In this document: positions 8,127-16,774 of the stretch, in pieces
Layout: every line of letters begins with the position of its first letter
How positions within the stretch are numbered: position 1 is the first letter of the stretch
Assembly (NCBI GenBank): GCA_963772825.1
Contig: CAVYYX010000021.1
Span: 62,001-126,000, forward strand
Direction of reading: 5' to 3'
DNA length: 64,000 nt
Source: Desertimonas sp963772825
Lineage (GTDB): Bacteria > Actinomycetota > Acidimicrobiia > Acidimicrobiales > Ilumatobacteraceae
Program-made: the position numbers and the translations under genes
Notes under the pieces: model-generated
What the model was told of the DNA's origin: nothing
The model's database searches: none
What the model saw: only the letters and a program-made list of their open reading frames with translations

Positions 8127-9122
8127 GTGCCACGAGCGTTCATCACGGGAATCACCGGCCAGGATGGTCGCCACCTGGCCGAATTCCTCCACGACCGCGG
8201 CTACGACGTGTACGGGATGGTCAAGGGCCAGAACAACCCGAAGGCCGCCCAGGTGATCGACGACATGCCGTTCGTCGAGCTGGTCCCGGGTGACCTCGCC
8301 GATCTGCCGTCGTTGGTCGCGGCGCTGGAGCTGTCCCAGCCCGACGAGGTCTACAACCTGGGCGCCATCTCGTTCGTGGCGCTGAGCTTCTCGCAGGCCG
8401 AGCTCACCGCGAACACGTCGGGGTTGGGGGTGTTGCGGATGCTCGAGGCGATCCGCATGGTCGGCGGCACGCAGAACAACCCGATCCGCTTCTACCAGGC
8501 GTCGTCGTCGGAGATGTTCGGCAAGGTGCGCGAGACACCGCAGGACGAGATGACACCCTTCCACCCGCGCTCGCCGTACGGCTGCGCCAAGGTGTTCGGC
8601 CACGACATCACCGTCAACTATCGGGAGAGCTACGGGCTGTTCGCCTGCTCGGGGATCCTGTTCAACCACGAGGGGCCGCGACGGGGCATCGAGTTCGTGA
8701 CCCGCAAGGTCACCAACGCGGTCGCCCGGATCAAGCTCGGCTTGCAGCACGAGTTGGTGATGGGAACCCTGGACACCAAGCGCGACTGGGGTTATGCCGG
8801 TGACTACGTGCGGGCGATGTGGCTGATGTTGCAACAGGACGAGCCCGACGACTACGTCGTCGCGACCGGCGAGTCGCACACCGTCCGTGAGCTCGTCGAG
8901 CGGGCCTTCGCCGAGGTGGGCATCGACGACTGGCAGCGCTACGTGCGCCAGGATGCCAAGTTCTTCCGACCGGCCGAGGTCGACCTGCTCATCGGCAACG
9001 CCGCCAAAGCTCGCCAGCGGCTCGGCTGGAGTCCCGAGGTCGAGTTCCCCACGCTGATCAAGATGATGGTCGCCAGCGACCTCCAGGCCGAGGCGAAGAA
9101 GGCCAACATCGCCCTCGACTGA
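8127..9122 (+). CDS. gmd: GDP-mannose 4,6-dehydratase
   Basis: Converts GDP-D-mannose to GDP-4-keto-6-deoxy-D-mannose, the precursor of GDP-rhamnose, fucose and related deoxysugars. Signatures: AFITGITGQDGRHLAEFL (NADP site with the GMD-specific TGxxGQDG), EVYNLGAISFVALSFSQAEL, SSSEMFGKVRETPQDEMTPF, the catalytic YGCAK, and GILFNHEGPRRGIEFVTRKV. Length 331 is normal. Its substrate would come from the phosphomannomutase at 23.2 kb and a GDP-mannose pyrophosphorylase, perhaps the gene at 3.2 kb. No fucose or rhamnose synthase for the next step was seen here. Confidence 0.93.
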   Translation: MPRAFITGITGQDGRHLAEFLHDRGYDVYGMVKGQNNPKAAQVIDDMPFVELVPGDLADLPSLVAALELSQPDEVYNLGAISFVALSFSQAELTANTSGLGVLRMLEAIRMVGGTQNNPIRFYQASSSEMFGKVRETPQDEMTPFHPRSPYGCAKVFGHDITVNYRESYGLFACSGILFNHEGPRRGIEFVTRKVTNAVARIKLGLQHELVMGTLDTKRDWGYAGDYVRAMWLMLQQDEPDDYVVATGESHTVRELVERAFAEVGIDDWQRYVRQDAKFFRPAEVDLLIGNAAKARQRLGWSPEVEFPTLIKMMVASDLQAEAKKANIALD

Positions 9123-9182
9123 CGCCCGCGTGGTGGTGGCGACGCTGGATCCGGTCGGCGCCCGTGTCGAGGTACGCCTCCG

Positions 9183-9335
9183 CCGGGGGTTTCAGGGGGC
9201 GGAAGCCCCCTGATGCGGCGGCTCGGGCCGGCTTTGCCGGCCGCCGCCAGAAGTTGGGTGCGGCGCAGCCGCTCATCGAGCTCGACCGAATGGAGAGAGC
9301 GAGCGCCAGCGAGCGAACGAATGAGGTCGAAACGC
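9183..9335 (+). repeat. Family B intergenic repeat, full copy (B1), with two hairpins
   Basis: Lies between convergent gmd and the flippase gene. It has a perfect hairpin CAGGGGGC-GGAA-GCCCCCTG (9193-9212) and another GGCCGGC-TTT-GCCGGCC (9226-9242), then the shared core CTCATCGAGCTCGACCGAAT and a tail ending GAATGAGGTCGAAA. The copy at 16172-16312 is the same element reversed. The hairpins could end transcription from both sides. Confidence 0.7.
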
Positions 9336-10676
9336 CTAGCTCTCCAGGGGCCTGTCGGTCAACGCTTCGAGGACCGACTCGTTGTCGGGGCGGGCGCCGG
9401 AACCGAGCTTGTAGCGCAGGGCGAAGGCGAAGAACGTCATCGCTGCGATCGACGAGGCGAGCACACCGATCTCGACGCGTCTGAATACGTCGTCGCTGCC
9501 GAACCACACGCCGATCGCCAAGGCGACTGCCCCGGTGACCCAGCCGAGAGCCACCAGCTTGTGGCCCTTGAGGGCGATCACCGCCTGGGCCAGGGCGAGG
9601 GCGACCATGTAGCACCCGCTGCCGGCAGCGAGAATCGCCAGCGTCACACCGTCGAGGTCGGCGTCGTACACCTTCTCGAGCACGAACGGACCGATCGCCA
9701 GGGCACTGAGGCTGCCGACGATGCCGACGCCGATGACGAGAATCAGGAGTCGGCGCAGCCCGTTGCGGAACTCTGCGAAGTTGCCGGATGCGGCGAGCCG
9801 GCTGAGGCGAGGGAGCAGCGCGGCCTGGACGGCCTGGAACATGAACAGCGGGATGCGGGCGAGGAGCACGCCGTAGCCGAACTCGGTGACCATCTCTTCG
9901 GCCGCAGGGGTGTCGTCCGAGAGGATGTTGACGAGGACCGGGCCGGCGTTGAGCAGTGCCGCAGCGAAGACGGACCCGAGCAGCAGCCAGCCGAGGTTGG
10001 GGGTGACTTCCTTCCACGTCGCCTCGGGTCCGTCGCTCGTCACGAGCTGGCCTTTCGACGCGACGTAACCGATCCCGACGAGTGGCGAAAGGGCGATGAG
10101 GAAGGCGTACGGGCCGACCGCCGAGATGCCGACGAGGGCGAACAGCGCGCACACCGTCACGCGAACGACACCGTCGGAGCCGATGACAACGGCGTAGGAC
10201 TGGAAGCGGCCGCTTCCGGAGCAGATGCCCCGGGCGATGTGCGCCGGCGCGTAGGCGCAGAACCCTACGACGAGGGCGACGAGCATCACCCAGTCGCCGT
10301 CGAAGTAGGCGCTCGTGATCCACGGGCTCACGCAGATGATCGCCAGGGCGACCATTCCACCGAGCAGGAAGCCGAGGCGGGCAACCTTGTCGACGACCGG
10401 ACGGCCACCCTCGCCGACCGCCCGGCGATGGCCGAGGCCCCGGCCGAGCTCCTGCTCGAGTGGCAGGAAGAACCCGGGGGCGAGGACGAACGTGGCGAAC
10501 CACAGCGACGACAGGGGAGTGAAGTTCTCCTTACCGCCGACGGCGTTCGTGCCGATCTGGAAGAACAGGTACGTCGCCACCCCGGCGACGAGCAGGGCGG
10601 CAGCGACAGGGATCGTGCCCTCAGGGAAGGAAGCCCGCAGCGTGGCGACTTTCGAGACGGGCTTGGCTTCGGACAC
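9336..10676 (-). CDS. Wzx-like oligosaccharide flippase (MOP superfamily)
   Basis: An integral membrane protein of 446 residues with about 12 predicted membrane segments and few charged loops. It is the likely exporter of lipid-linked glycan units made by the neighbouring transferases. Visible hydrophobic runs include VAAALLVAGVATYLFFQIG, FLLGGMVALAIICVSPW and LLGSVFAAALLNAGPVLVNI. A MOP-type loop reads GYGVLLARIPLFMFQAVQAA, followed by LLPRLSRLAASGNFAEFR, which is common in MurJ/Wzx proteins. GTG start (10676) with TAGCCT nine bases upstream. Substrate unknown. Confidence 0.8.
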   Translation of the reverse strand: MSEAKPVSKVATLRASFPEGTIPVAAALLVAGVATYLFFQIGTNAVGGKENFTPLSSLWFATFVLAPGFFLPLEQELGRGLGHRRAVGEGGRPVVDKVARLGFLLGGMVALAIICVSPWITSAYFDGDWVMLVALVVGFCAYAPAHIARGICSGSGRFQSYAVVIGSDGVVRVTVCALFALVGISAVGPYAFLIALSPLVGIGYVASKGQLVTSDGPEATWKEVTPNLGWLLLGSVFAAALLNAGPVLVNILSDDTPAAEEMVTEFGYGVLLARIPLFMFQAVQAALLPRLSRLAASGNFAEFRNGLRRLLILVIGVGIVGSLSALAIGPFVLEKVYDADLDGVTLAILAAGSGCYMVALALAQAVIALKGHKLVALGWVTGAVALAIGVWFGSDDVFRRVEIGVLASSIAAMTFFAFALRYKLGSGARPDNESVLEALTDRPLES

Positions 10677-10726
10677 GGCTTGCAGAGGCTACCGACGCGC
10701 AGACACAGAAGAGGCTGCGACGTCAT

Positions 10727-10793
10727 TGCGTTCCCCGGCCACGCAGGCCGTTGCTAGCCGCTCACTCGCTAGCGCTCGCTCGCGACGGTGCGT
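10727..10793 (+). repeat. Family A intergenic repeat (A1)
   Basis: Begins TGCGTTCCCCGGCCACGCAG and continues through GCTCACTCGCTAGCGCTCGC. The same two-part sequence occurs at 18.9, 24.9, 39.3, 61.3-61.5 and 62.5 kb. Here it lies between the start of the flippase gene and the end of the 93-residue gene. The partial phrase CCCACGCAGGCAGCTCCTAG follows at 10802. Confidence 0.65.
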
Positions 10794-10818
10794 GGTTCGT
10801 CGCCCACGCAGGCAGCTC

Positions 10819-11100
10819 CTAGTTCTTGAGCTGGGTCTTGACCAGGTCGACGAACTGCTTCTGCAGGTCGGCAACACGCTCGGCGGTGAGGGCGACGAGT
10901 CCCGTGCCGGCGAACACGGCGTCGCGGAACCACCCGATGATCTGGTCGGCATCGGGCACGTCGATGTCGAGCTCGACCTTTGGGAGATCGACGCTCGGGA
11001 CGTTGATCGACGGTAGGTCGATCGTCGGGAGCTGGAACGGCAGGTCGAAGGGCAGCTTGACCTTCGAGAGGTCGATGGTGGGGAAGTCAATCGTCGGCAT
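10819..11100 (-). CDS. Small Pro/Asp/Leu-repeat protein, unknown function
   Basis: 93 residues from ATG 11100. The N-terminal half is a run of (I/V)(D/N)(L/F/V)P units (PTIDFPTID, LPTIDLPSINVPSVDLPKVE), and the C-terminal half is a predicted amphipathic helix (FAGTGLVALTAERVADLQKQ). No signal peptide or membrane span. An open frame extends to 11247 but the promoter at 11107-11134 places transcription start at the ATG, so the short form is chosen. The helical half is loosely like the heparin-binding-haemagglutinin type coiled helices of actinobacteria; that is only an impression. Confidence 0.65.
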   Translation of the reverse strand: MPTIDFPTIDLSKVKLPFDLPFQLPTIDLPSINVPSVDLPKVELDIDVPDADQIIGWFRDAVFAGTGLVALTAERVADLQKQFVDLVKTQLKN

Positions 11101-11106
11101 GTGTGC

Positions 11107-11134
11107 AACATATCTCGGAGTGCTAACTTTTGCA
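11107..11134 (-). promoter_or_regulatory. Sigma70-type promoter with leaderless start
   Basis: On the minus strand: -35 TTGCAA (11134-11129), 17-bp spacer, -10 TATGTT (11112-11107), then six bases and ATG 11100. Transcription would begin at or next to the start codon. The spacer contains TTAGCACTC, one half of a CIRCE box, but the second half is absent. Confidence 0.65.
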
Positions 11135-11293
11135 AGCGGCTGGGCGACTGCGAGCGACGAGGCGCTAACCGAGGAGCGGCCGTAACTGCGCGGGCAGTAG
11201 GTGGCGTGGCACTTGATGATGACGACAATGTTGCGAAACGTTGTCAACTCGATGACGGGACCAGCACCGTTGGACCGCTAGCCTCAGACCACC

Positions 11294-14200
11294 GTGGACG
11301 GCGAACGTGCTCAGCGACCGGGCACGATCGGCGCGCCGCCAGTCGTGGCCGTGGTGGTCGTCCACGCCCCCGGGCCGTGGTTCGATGAGACCGTCCAGAG
11401 CCTGGCGTCACAGGACTACCCAGCGCTGAGCACCGTCTTCCTGCTCGCCGACGGAGCCGACGACGACACGGCGGCGCGAATCCGGGCGGTCCTGCCCGAG
11501 GCCTTCGTCGAGGCGCTGGGGGCCAATCCCGGATTCGGACCGGCGGCCAACACCGTCGCCCAAATCGTCGAGGGCGACCAGGGATTCTTCTGCTTCTGCC
11601 ACGACGACGTGGCCCTCGATCCCGACGCGATCCGGCTGATGGTCGAGGAGCTGTATCGCTCCAACGCCGGGATCATCGGGCCGAAACTCGTCACGTGGGA
11701 GCACCCCAGGATCCTCGACGATGTCGGCCTCGACGTCGACCGCTTCGGGCAACCGGCCAGCCGCGTCGACGTCGGCGAGGTCGATCAGGAACAGCACGAC
11801 GCAGTGACGGACGTGTTCGCCGTCCCCTCGGCGTGCTTCTTGATGCGCGCCGACCTGTTCCGCGCCCTCGGTGGCTTCGACGCGGCGATGAGCTTCCACG
11901 GCGAGGACGTCGACCTCTGTTGGCGCGCCCACATCAGCGGCGCACGAGTGATCGTCGCTCCGGCGGCGCGGGTCCGTCACCGCGAGCAGCTCGAGTCGCG
12001 GCGCCCCGACCTCAACCACGTCGCGTTGCGTGCCCGCCACGCGCTGCGCTCGACGTTGACGCTCACTTCCGGCTCGCGACTTCCCGTGCGGTTGCTCGAG
12101 ATCGTCGTGCTCACCGCCGTGGAGGCCGTCGTCGGCGTGCTCAGCGGTCATGCCCGCGAGGCGTGGGCGTCCGTGCGTGCCCTCGTCGGGGCGATCCCGC
12201 GATTTCCGACGCTGCTCGCGCGGCGCGGCGCGATCGCCAAGCTTCGGCGGGTCAGCGACGCCGAGGTGCACGACCTGCAGTCCCACGGCAGCAATCGCTT
12301 GGCGTCGTTCCGGCGGGCCCGGGAGACGCAGCTCGTCATCGGCGTGGACGACCACGGGAACGCCGACGGCGACGGTGCCGTCGTCAGACGCTGGCGCGAG
12401 CGCTCGATGGCGCCGCTCGTCACCTGGATCGCGGTGATCCTCGCAGTCCTTCTCGCCAGCCGCACGTTGATCAGCCGCTCGGTCCCGACGATCGGCGAGT
12501 TCCTCCCGTTCCCGGACAGCGCTCGCGACCTGTTCGGGGACTTTCTCAGCGGTTGGAACCGCCGTGAGCTCGGCTCGACGACGCCGAACCCGACAGGTCT
12601 CGCGGTGCTCTCGATCGGAAGCGTGCTGTGGCTCTTCCACATGGGCCTCGGTCTCACCGTCACCGTCGTCGGAGCGATCCTCCTCGGCGGGCTCGGCGTC
12701 TGGCGGCTTACCGACCTGTTCCCGTCGAACCGCGAGCGCGTCGTCGCCCTCGTCACCTACACGGCGATGCCACTGTTGCCCGGCGTCATCTCCACGGGCC
12801 GACTGAGCGCGCTGATCGCCTTTGCCGCCCTCCCGTGGTTCGTCCACCTCGTGCGCACCGCCGCCGGCATCGGGACGGCAGACCCCAACGCGGCTGCCGC
12901 CGACCTCGCCGACGGGGTGATCGCCCTGGGCGCCCGCGAGCGGATCCGCCGCATCGCCGTCGCCGGCATCGCCGTGGCGATCGCCGTCGCCATGGCCCCT
13001 CCGGTCCTGCTCCTCGTCGCCGCGGTCACGATCGTGCTCGTGCTGTCGTCGATCCTCGTCGGGGCCGGATGGCGCACGTCGGGCTGGTTGCTCGTCGCCG
13101 GCGCCGCGGCGACGGCGATCGGCTGGTTGCTCAACCTGCCGGCGGCGAACTGGTCGTGGTCCGACCTCACCGCCGTGCCCCTCGCCGGGGCGCCCGGCCG
13201 CGGCCTGACCGACGTCGCCTCGATGAACATCGGGCAGGCCCGACTCGGGCTGCTCGCCCTGGCGCTCTACGTGCCGGTGGTCACCGGGCTTCTGCTGTCG
13301 CGGGCATGGCGCCTGACGTGGGCCGGGCGGGCCGCCGGGCTGGTGGTCACGTTCGGCGTGCTGGCGGTGCTGCAGGACCGCGATGCGTTGCCGTTCCGTG
13401 TTCCCGAGGTCGGCATCCTGCTCGTCCCCGTCGCCCTCGGCCTCGCCCTCGCGGCAGCGTGTGCCGTGGCGTCGTTCGCGTCTGACGTCGCCGGCGGGAC
13501 GTTCGGCTGGCGACAACCGCTCGGGGTCCTGTCGATCGTCGCCGTGCTGTGCGGGACGTTTCCTGCACTGCTCACGCTCACCGATGGCTCGTGGTTCACG
13601 ACGCGCACGACGATGATGACACTGCTCGCTCCCCGCGTAGCGGCCGACGACTTCGGCGACTTCCGGGTGCTCTACATCGGCGATCCACGGGTCCTCCCGG
13701 CCACCCCCCACGACCTCGGCGCCGGCATCTCCTACACGCTCACGGCGCCTGGAGTGCCGCACATCGCCGATCGCTGGACGACAGCGGGCAGCGACGCGGA
13801 CGACGAGTTGGGCCAGGCACTCGCCGACGTCTCCAGTGGGGCGACGCAGCGCGGTGGACGGCTTCTCGCGCCCTACGCGATCCGCTACATCGTCGTTCCA
13901 CACATCGATGGTGGACAGTCGACGGCGAGTGACCCGATCGAGCAGCCGATCGGGCTGAGCGATGCCTTCGGTGCCCAGCTCGACCTCCGCCACCTGTTCA
14001 CGTCACCGACCTTCGACGTGTTCGAGAACACGGCGGCCTTCCCTGGTACGGCGGCGTTCACCGGGTCGCTTGCCGATGCCACGGCAGCGTCCGGTTCGGC
14101 CGAGCTGGTCCGCCGAGATCTGAGCGGTGCACCACCGGTGCTCAGCGGAACGCTCGAGGACACCTCGGCATCGGGCGAGGTGCCCGCGGGCGTCGTGGCC

Positions 14201-14733
14201 CTCGCCGTGCCGTTCGACGAGCGATGGACGATGAACGTCGCCGGCGAGGAAGTTCCTGCCAGCGTTGGATTCGGCGCACTGACGTCGTTCGAAGTGGCGA
14301 CCGGAGGCCCGGCCGGGTTGGACTACGAGACATCCACCTCCCGCCACGCCGAGCTGGTCGGCCAGGCCTTGCTGTGGGTCGCCGCCCTCGTCGCGGCGAG
14401 TCGGCTGCGACGTCCCGGGTGGACCCGCCGGGCGGCGGCTCGCGGCGACCGGGCCACGGTCATCGATCTTGCCGACGACGTCGAACTGCCCACTGACGCC
14501 GGTGACGTCCCGGTTCTGGTCCCGCTCGAGCCGGTCGGGGCGACCGCTGGTTCGCGCCACAAGGCGGAGCGGCCGCTCTTCCGTCCGGCAGATCCGGCGG
14601 AGCGGGCTGCCTGGGTCGACGACATGTTCGCCGACGAGGACGACCCGGGTCTGGGCGGTGCCCAGGGGTCGCCGGGTCGGGCGGTGCCCGGGGGTCGCCG
14701 GGTCCGGGCGGTGCCCGGGGGTCACGGCGATGA
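11294..14733 (+). CDS. Giant GT2 glycosyltransferase fused to polytopic membrane domain (one frameshift near 14678)
   Basis: GTG start. Residues about 12-240 are a GT2 domain (PPVVAVVVVHAPGPWFDETV, FGPAANTVAQIV, HDDVALDPDAI, MSFHGEDVDLCWRAH). From about 375 to 780 there are roughly a dozen membrane segments, then a large extracytoplasmic domain, a last membrane segment (about 1020-1035) and an acidic/basic cytosolic tail (RPLFRPADPAERAAWVDDMF). As read, the frame overruns 285 codons through the next gene. A 27-bp tandem repeat at 14647-14726 has a middle unit of 26 bp; restoring one base moves translation into the frame ending at TGA 14731-14733, overlapping the next ATG. Known actinobacterial homologues pair with DUF5719 proteins and probably act on envelope glycans. 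Confidence 0.8.
14647..14726 (+). repeat. 27-bp tandem repeat, three units, middle one 26 bp
   Basis: Units start GGGTC, then one variable base (T, missing, C), then GGGCGGTGCCC and GGGGTCGCC. Units are 27, 26 and 27 bp, so only the middle one breaks the nine-codon period. It lies in the 3' end of the giant GT2 gene. Confidence 0.85.
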
Positions 14734-16169
14734 ATCTGCGCCGCCTGCCGATGCTCGTCGTGACGATCGCCGCGCTCGTCGCTGTCGTGCTCGGCGCCGG
14801 GAGTGCTGTCGTGCCGACGAGCGCCGTGTTCTCCACCGTCAGCGCTCCGTGGATGCCGGCAGCCCCGCTCCCAGGTGGCCTCACGAGCGCCTGGTTCTGC
14901 CCAGGAGTACCGGCTGCCGGCGAGGAGGGTCGCACCGGGATCGTCGCGGTGTTCAACTCCGGCGAGGCGGCGCTGCGCGGGCGGCTCACGGTGCTGCGCG
15001 TCGACGGCGAGCCGGTCACCCAGGACATCGAAGTGCCGCCGTTCGACTCCAAGGAGTTCGCCCTCGACACGATCGTCGAGTCGCCCTATGCCGCGGCGTA
15101 CGTCGAGATCGACGGCGGGGGAGGCCTCGTCGAGCAGCGCGCCGTCGATCCAGCCGGGCAGTCGGTCGCCGCCTGTGCCAACGCCAGCGCCCGCGAGTGG
15201 TACCTCGCGGCCGGCGACACGCTCGACGGCAGCGTCGAACGACTCGTCCTCTCCAATCCCCACGACTATCCGGCGGTCGTCGACGTCACGCTCGCCACGG
15301 AGCGGGGGGTTCGGGTTCCGGAGCAGTACCAGGGCTTCGCCGTCCCGGCCCAGTCGGTGCGGGTCATCGACGTCAACGCGATCATCGGCGACCAGACGAG
15401 GATCGGCGTCAGCGTCGTCGCCTCGCGGGGGCGGGTGATCGTCGGCCGCGCCCAGCTCCTCGAGACGCCCGACCGCGCTGGCTTCGTGATGACGCTGGCC
15501 GCTCCGGCGACGCGCGACCAGTGGTGGTTCGCCTACGGCGAACGGGCGGACAACGTCGTCGAGAACTACTACCTCTACAACCCCGGTGACGAGGACGCCG
15601 AGGTCACTCCCGTGCTGCTCGGCTTCCAACAGTCCGCCGGGATGGAGGCACCAGCGACGATCGTCGTCCCCGACGGCGAGGTGGTCGAGTTCCGGATGGC
15701 CGACGTCGCTGACCTACCTGCCGAGCCGCACAGCGTCGTCTTCAGCACCGAGCCGTCGACCCCGATCGTCGTCGAGCGAGTGCTGACCCGCACGATCGAC
15801 ACGGTGCCCACGACGTCGATCACCCTCGGGGCGACGACGCGTCCTGACGGCTACGTCGCCACTACCTGGTACGTCGGCCTCGGCCCGAGCGTCGCCACCC
15901 AAGGGGCCCTGGCGCTCTACAACAACACCAGTGCGGAATCCATCGTCACCCTGCAGGCGATCACCCCGCAAGGCGTGCAGAACGTGGCCGGGTTCGAGGA
16001 CATCGCCGTCGCCCCGGGGGCGATCCGCTACCTCGACATCACCGGCACGGCGCTCGGCAACCAGCTGATCATCCGCTCGACGACGCAGGTGTTCGTCGAA
16101 CGGGTCCTGCCCCGGGAACCGGACGCCCAAGGCCGCGTCGCCGTCTGGGCCGTCCCCGCCAACGCCTAG
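14730..16169 (+). CDS. DUF5719-type secreted or membrane-anchored protein
   Basis: 479 residues from ATG 14730, which overlaps the corrected stop of the GT2 gene (ATGA). Residues 6-30 form a signal/anchor segment (LPMLVVTIAALVAVVLGAGS). The rest is beta-rich: repeated sandwich-like modules such as LVLSNPHDYPAVVDVTLAT, NYYLYNPGDEDAEVTPVLLG and LALYNNTSAESIVTLQAITP, each with N/P-type turns, typical of extracytoplasmic adhesion- or glycan-binding folds. As I recall, DUF5719 proteins follow large GT2 membrane proteins across actinobacteria; the shared operon suggests they work as a pair. Exact function is unknown. Confidence 0.75.
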   Translation: MNLRRLPMLVVTIAALVAVVLGAGSAVVPTSAVFSTVSAPWMPAAPLPGGLTSAWFCPGVPAAGEEGRTGIVAVFNSGEAALRGRLTVLRVDGEPVTQDIEVPPFDSKEFALDTIVESPYAAAYVEIDGGGGLVEQRAVDPAGQSVAACANASAREWYLAAGDTLDGSVERLVLSNPHDYPAVVDVTLATERGVRVPEQYQGFAVPAQSVRVIDVNAIIGDQTRIGVSVVASRGRVIVGRAQLLETPDRAGFVMTLAAPATRDQWWFAYGERADNVVENYYLYNPGDEDAEVTPVLLGFQQSAGMEAPATIVVPDGEVVEFRMADVADLPAEPHSVVFSTEPSTPIVVERVLTRTIDTVPTTSITLGATTRPDGYVATTWYVGLGPSVATQGALALYNNTSAESIVTLQAITPQGVQNVAGFEDIAVAPGAIRYLDITGTALGNQLIIRSTTQVFVERVLPREPDAQGRVAVWAVPANA

Positions 16170-16171
16170 AA

Positions 16172-16312
16172 CTTTCGACTTCACTCCGCTTGCTCCGCAG
16201 TCGAGCTCGATGAGCGCTCGCCGCGCCCAGTGGCGGCCGGCAGAGCCGGCCTGGGCCGCATCGGGGGCTTCCGCCCCCGAAACCCCCGACGGCGGTCTGC
16301 CGCGATACGACT
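16172..16312 (-). repeat. Family B intergenic repeat, full reversed copy (B2)
   Basis: Reverse complement of the 9183-9335 element. Hairpins CGGGGGC-TTCC-GCCCCCG (16262-16279) and GGCCGGC-AGA-GCCGGCC (16235-16251) are conserved with changed loops. It follows the DUF5719 gene stop directly. Confidence 0.7.
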
Positions 16313-16341
16313 AGTCCGGCCTTTCGCCGCCGAGGCCTGGT

Positions 16342-16347
16342 TACCGT
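16342..16347 (+). promoter_or_regulatory. -10-like hexamer TACCGT, 7 bp before ATG
   Basis: TACCGT, seven bases, ATG 16355; no ribosome binding site. Likely leaderless. Confidence 0.45.
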
Positions 16348-16354
16348 CGGACGC

Positions 16355-16774
16355 ATGGATCGCCTGCTGATCGCGCTGGGCATCGCCGTGCTGGCGGCCG
16401 CCGTGGCGCTCGTGTTGCGGCAGCGGCGGCGGCCCGACGCGCCGACCAGGGCGACGGGGTCTGTCCCTACGCAGCTCGATCGCGCCGACTTCGCTCGTCC
16501 CGACGCGCCCTGGCTCGTCGCCGTGTTCACGTCGGCCACCTGCGCAAGCTGCGCCGACGTCCAGTCGAAGGCCGAGGTGCTGTCGAGCGACGATGTCGCG
16601 GTCGACGTCGTGGAGTTCCAGGCGCAGCGCGACGTGCACCGGCGCTACGGCATCGACGCCGTGCCCCTACTCCTGATCGCCGACGAGGCCGGTGTGGTTC
16701 GCCAGCACTTCGCCGGCCCGGTTACAGCGACCGACCTGTGGGCCGCCGTGGCCACCGCCCGCGAGGCCCCCTAG
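16355..16774 (+). CDS. Membrane-anchored thioredoxin-like protein
   Basis: 139 residues. One N-terminal membrane segment (LLIALGIAVLAAAVALVL) is followed by RQRRRPD, then a thioredoxin fold: WLVAVFTSATCASCADVQSK holds a CxxC redox motif (CASC), and GIDAVPLLLIADEAG supplies the cis-proline. The positive-inside rule, with Arg-rich residues right after the helix, would place the redox domain in the cytosol, so topology is uncertain. Partners may be envelope proteins or cytochrome-type substrates; not determinable. Its last 53 bp overlap the 3' end of ftsH on the other strand. Confidence 0.8.
   Translation: MDRLLIALGIAVLAAAVALVLRQRRRPDAPTRATGSVPTQLDRADFARPDAPWLVAVFTSATCASCADVQSKAEVLSSDDVAVDVVEFQAQRDVHRRYGIDAVPLLLIADEAGVVRQHFAGPVTATDLWAAVATAREAP

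Noticed and set aside
6972..8879. 635-codon minus-strand open frame
   Set aside because: Covers GT2 and gmd in antisense; no recognisable protein features.
11118..11126. CIRCE-like half site GAGTGCTAA
   Set aside because: Only one arm is present; the TTAGCACTC arm with 9-bp spacing is missing, so HrcA control is not supported.
11408..13993. 861-codon minus-strand open frame inside the GT2 gene
   Set aside because: Composition and lack of motifs mark it as a shadow of a membrane-protein gene.
14734..15589. C-terminal extension of the GT2 gene by about 285 codons
   Set aside because: Arg-rich out-of-frame reading of the DUF5719 gene, caused by the one-base-short repeat unit.
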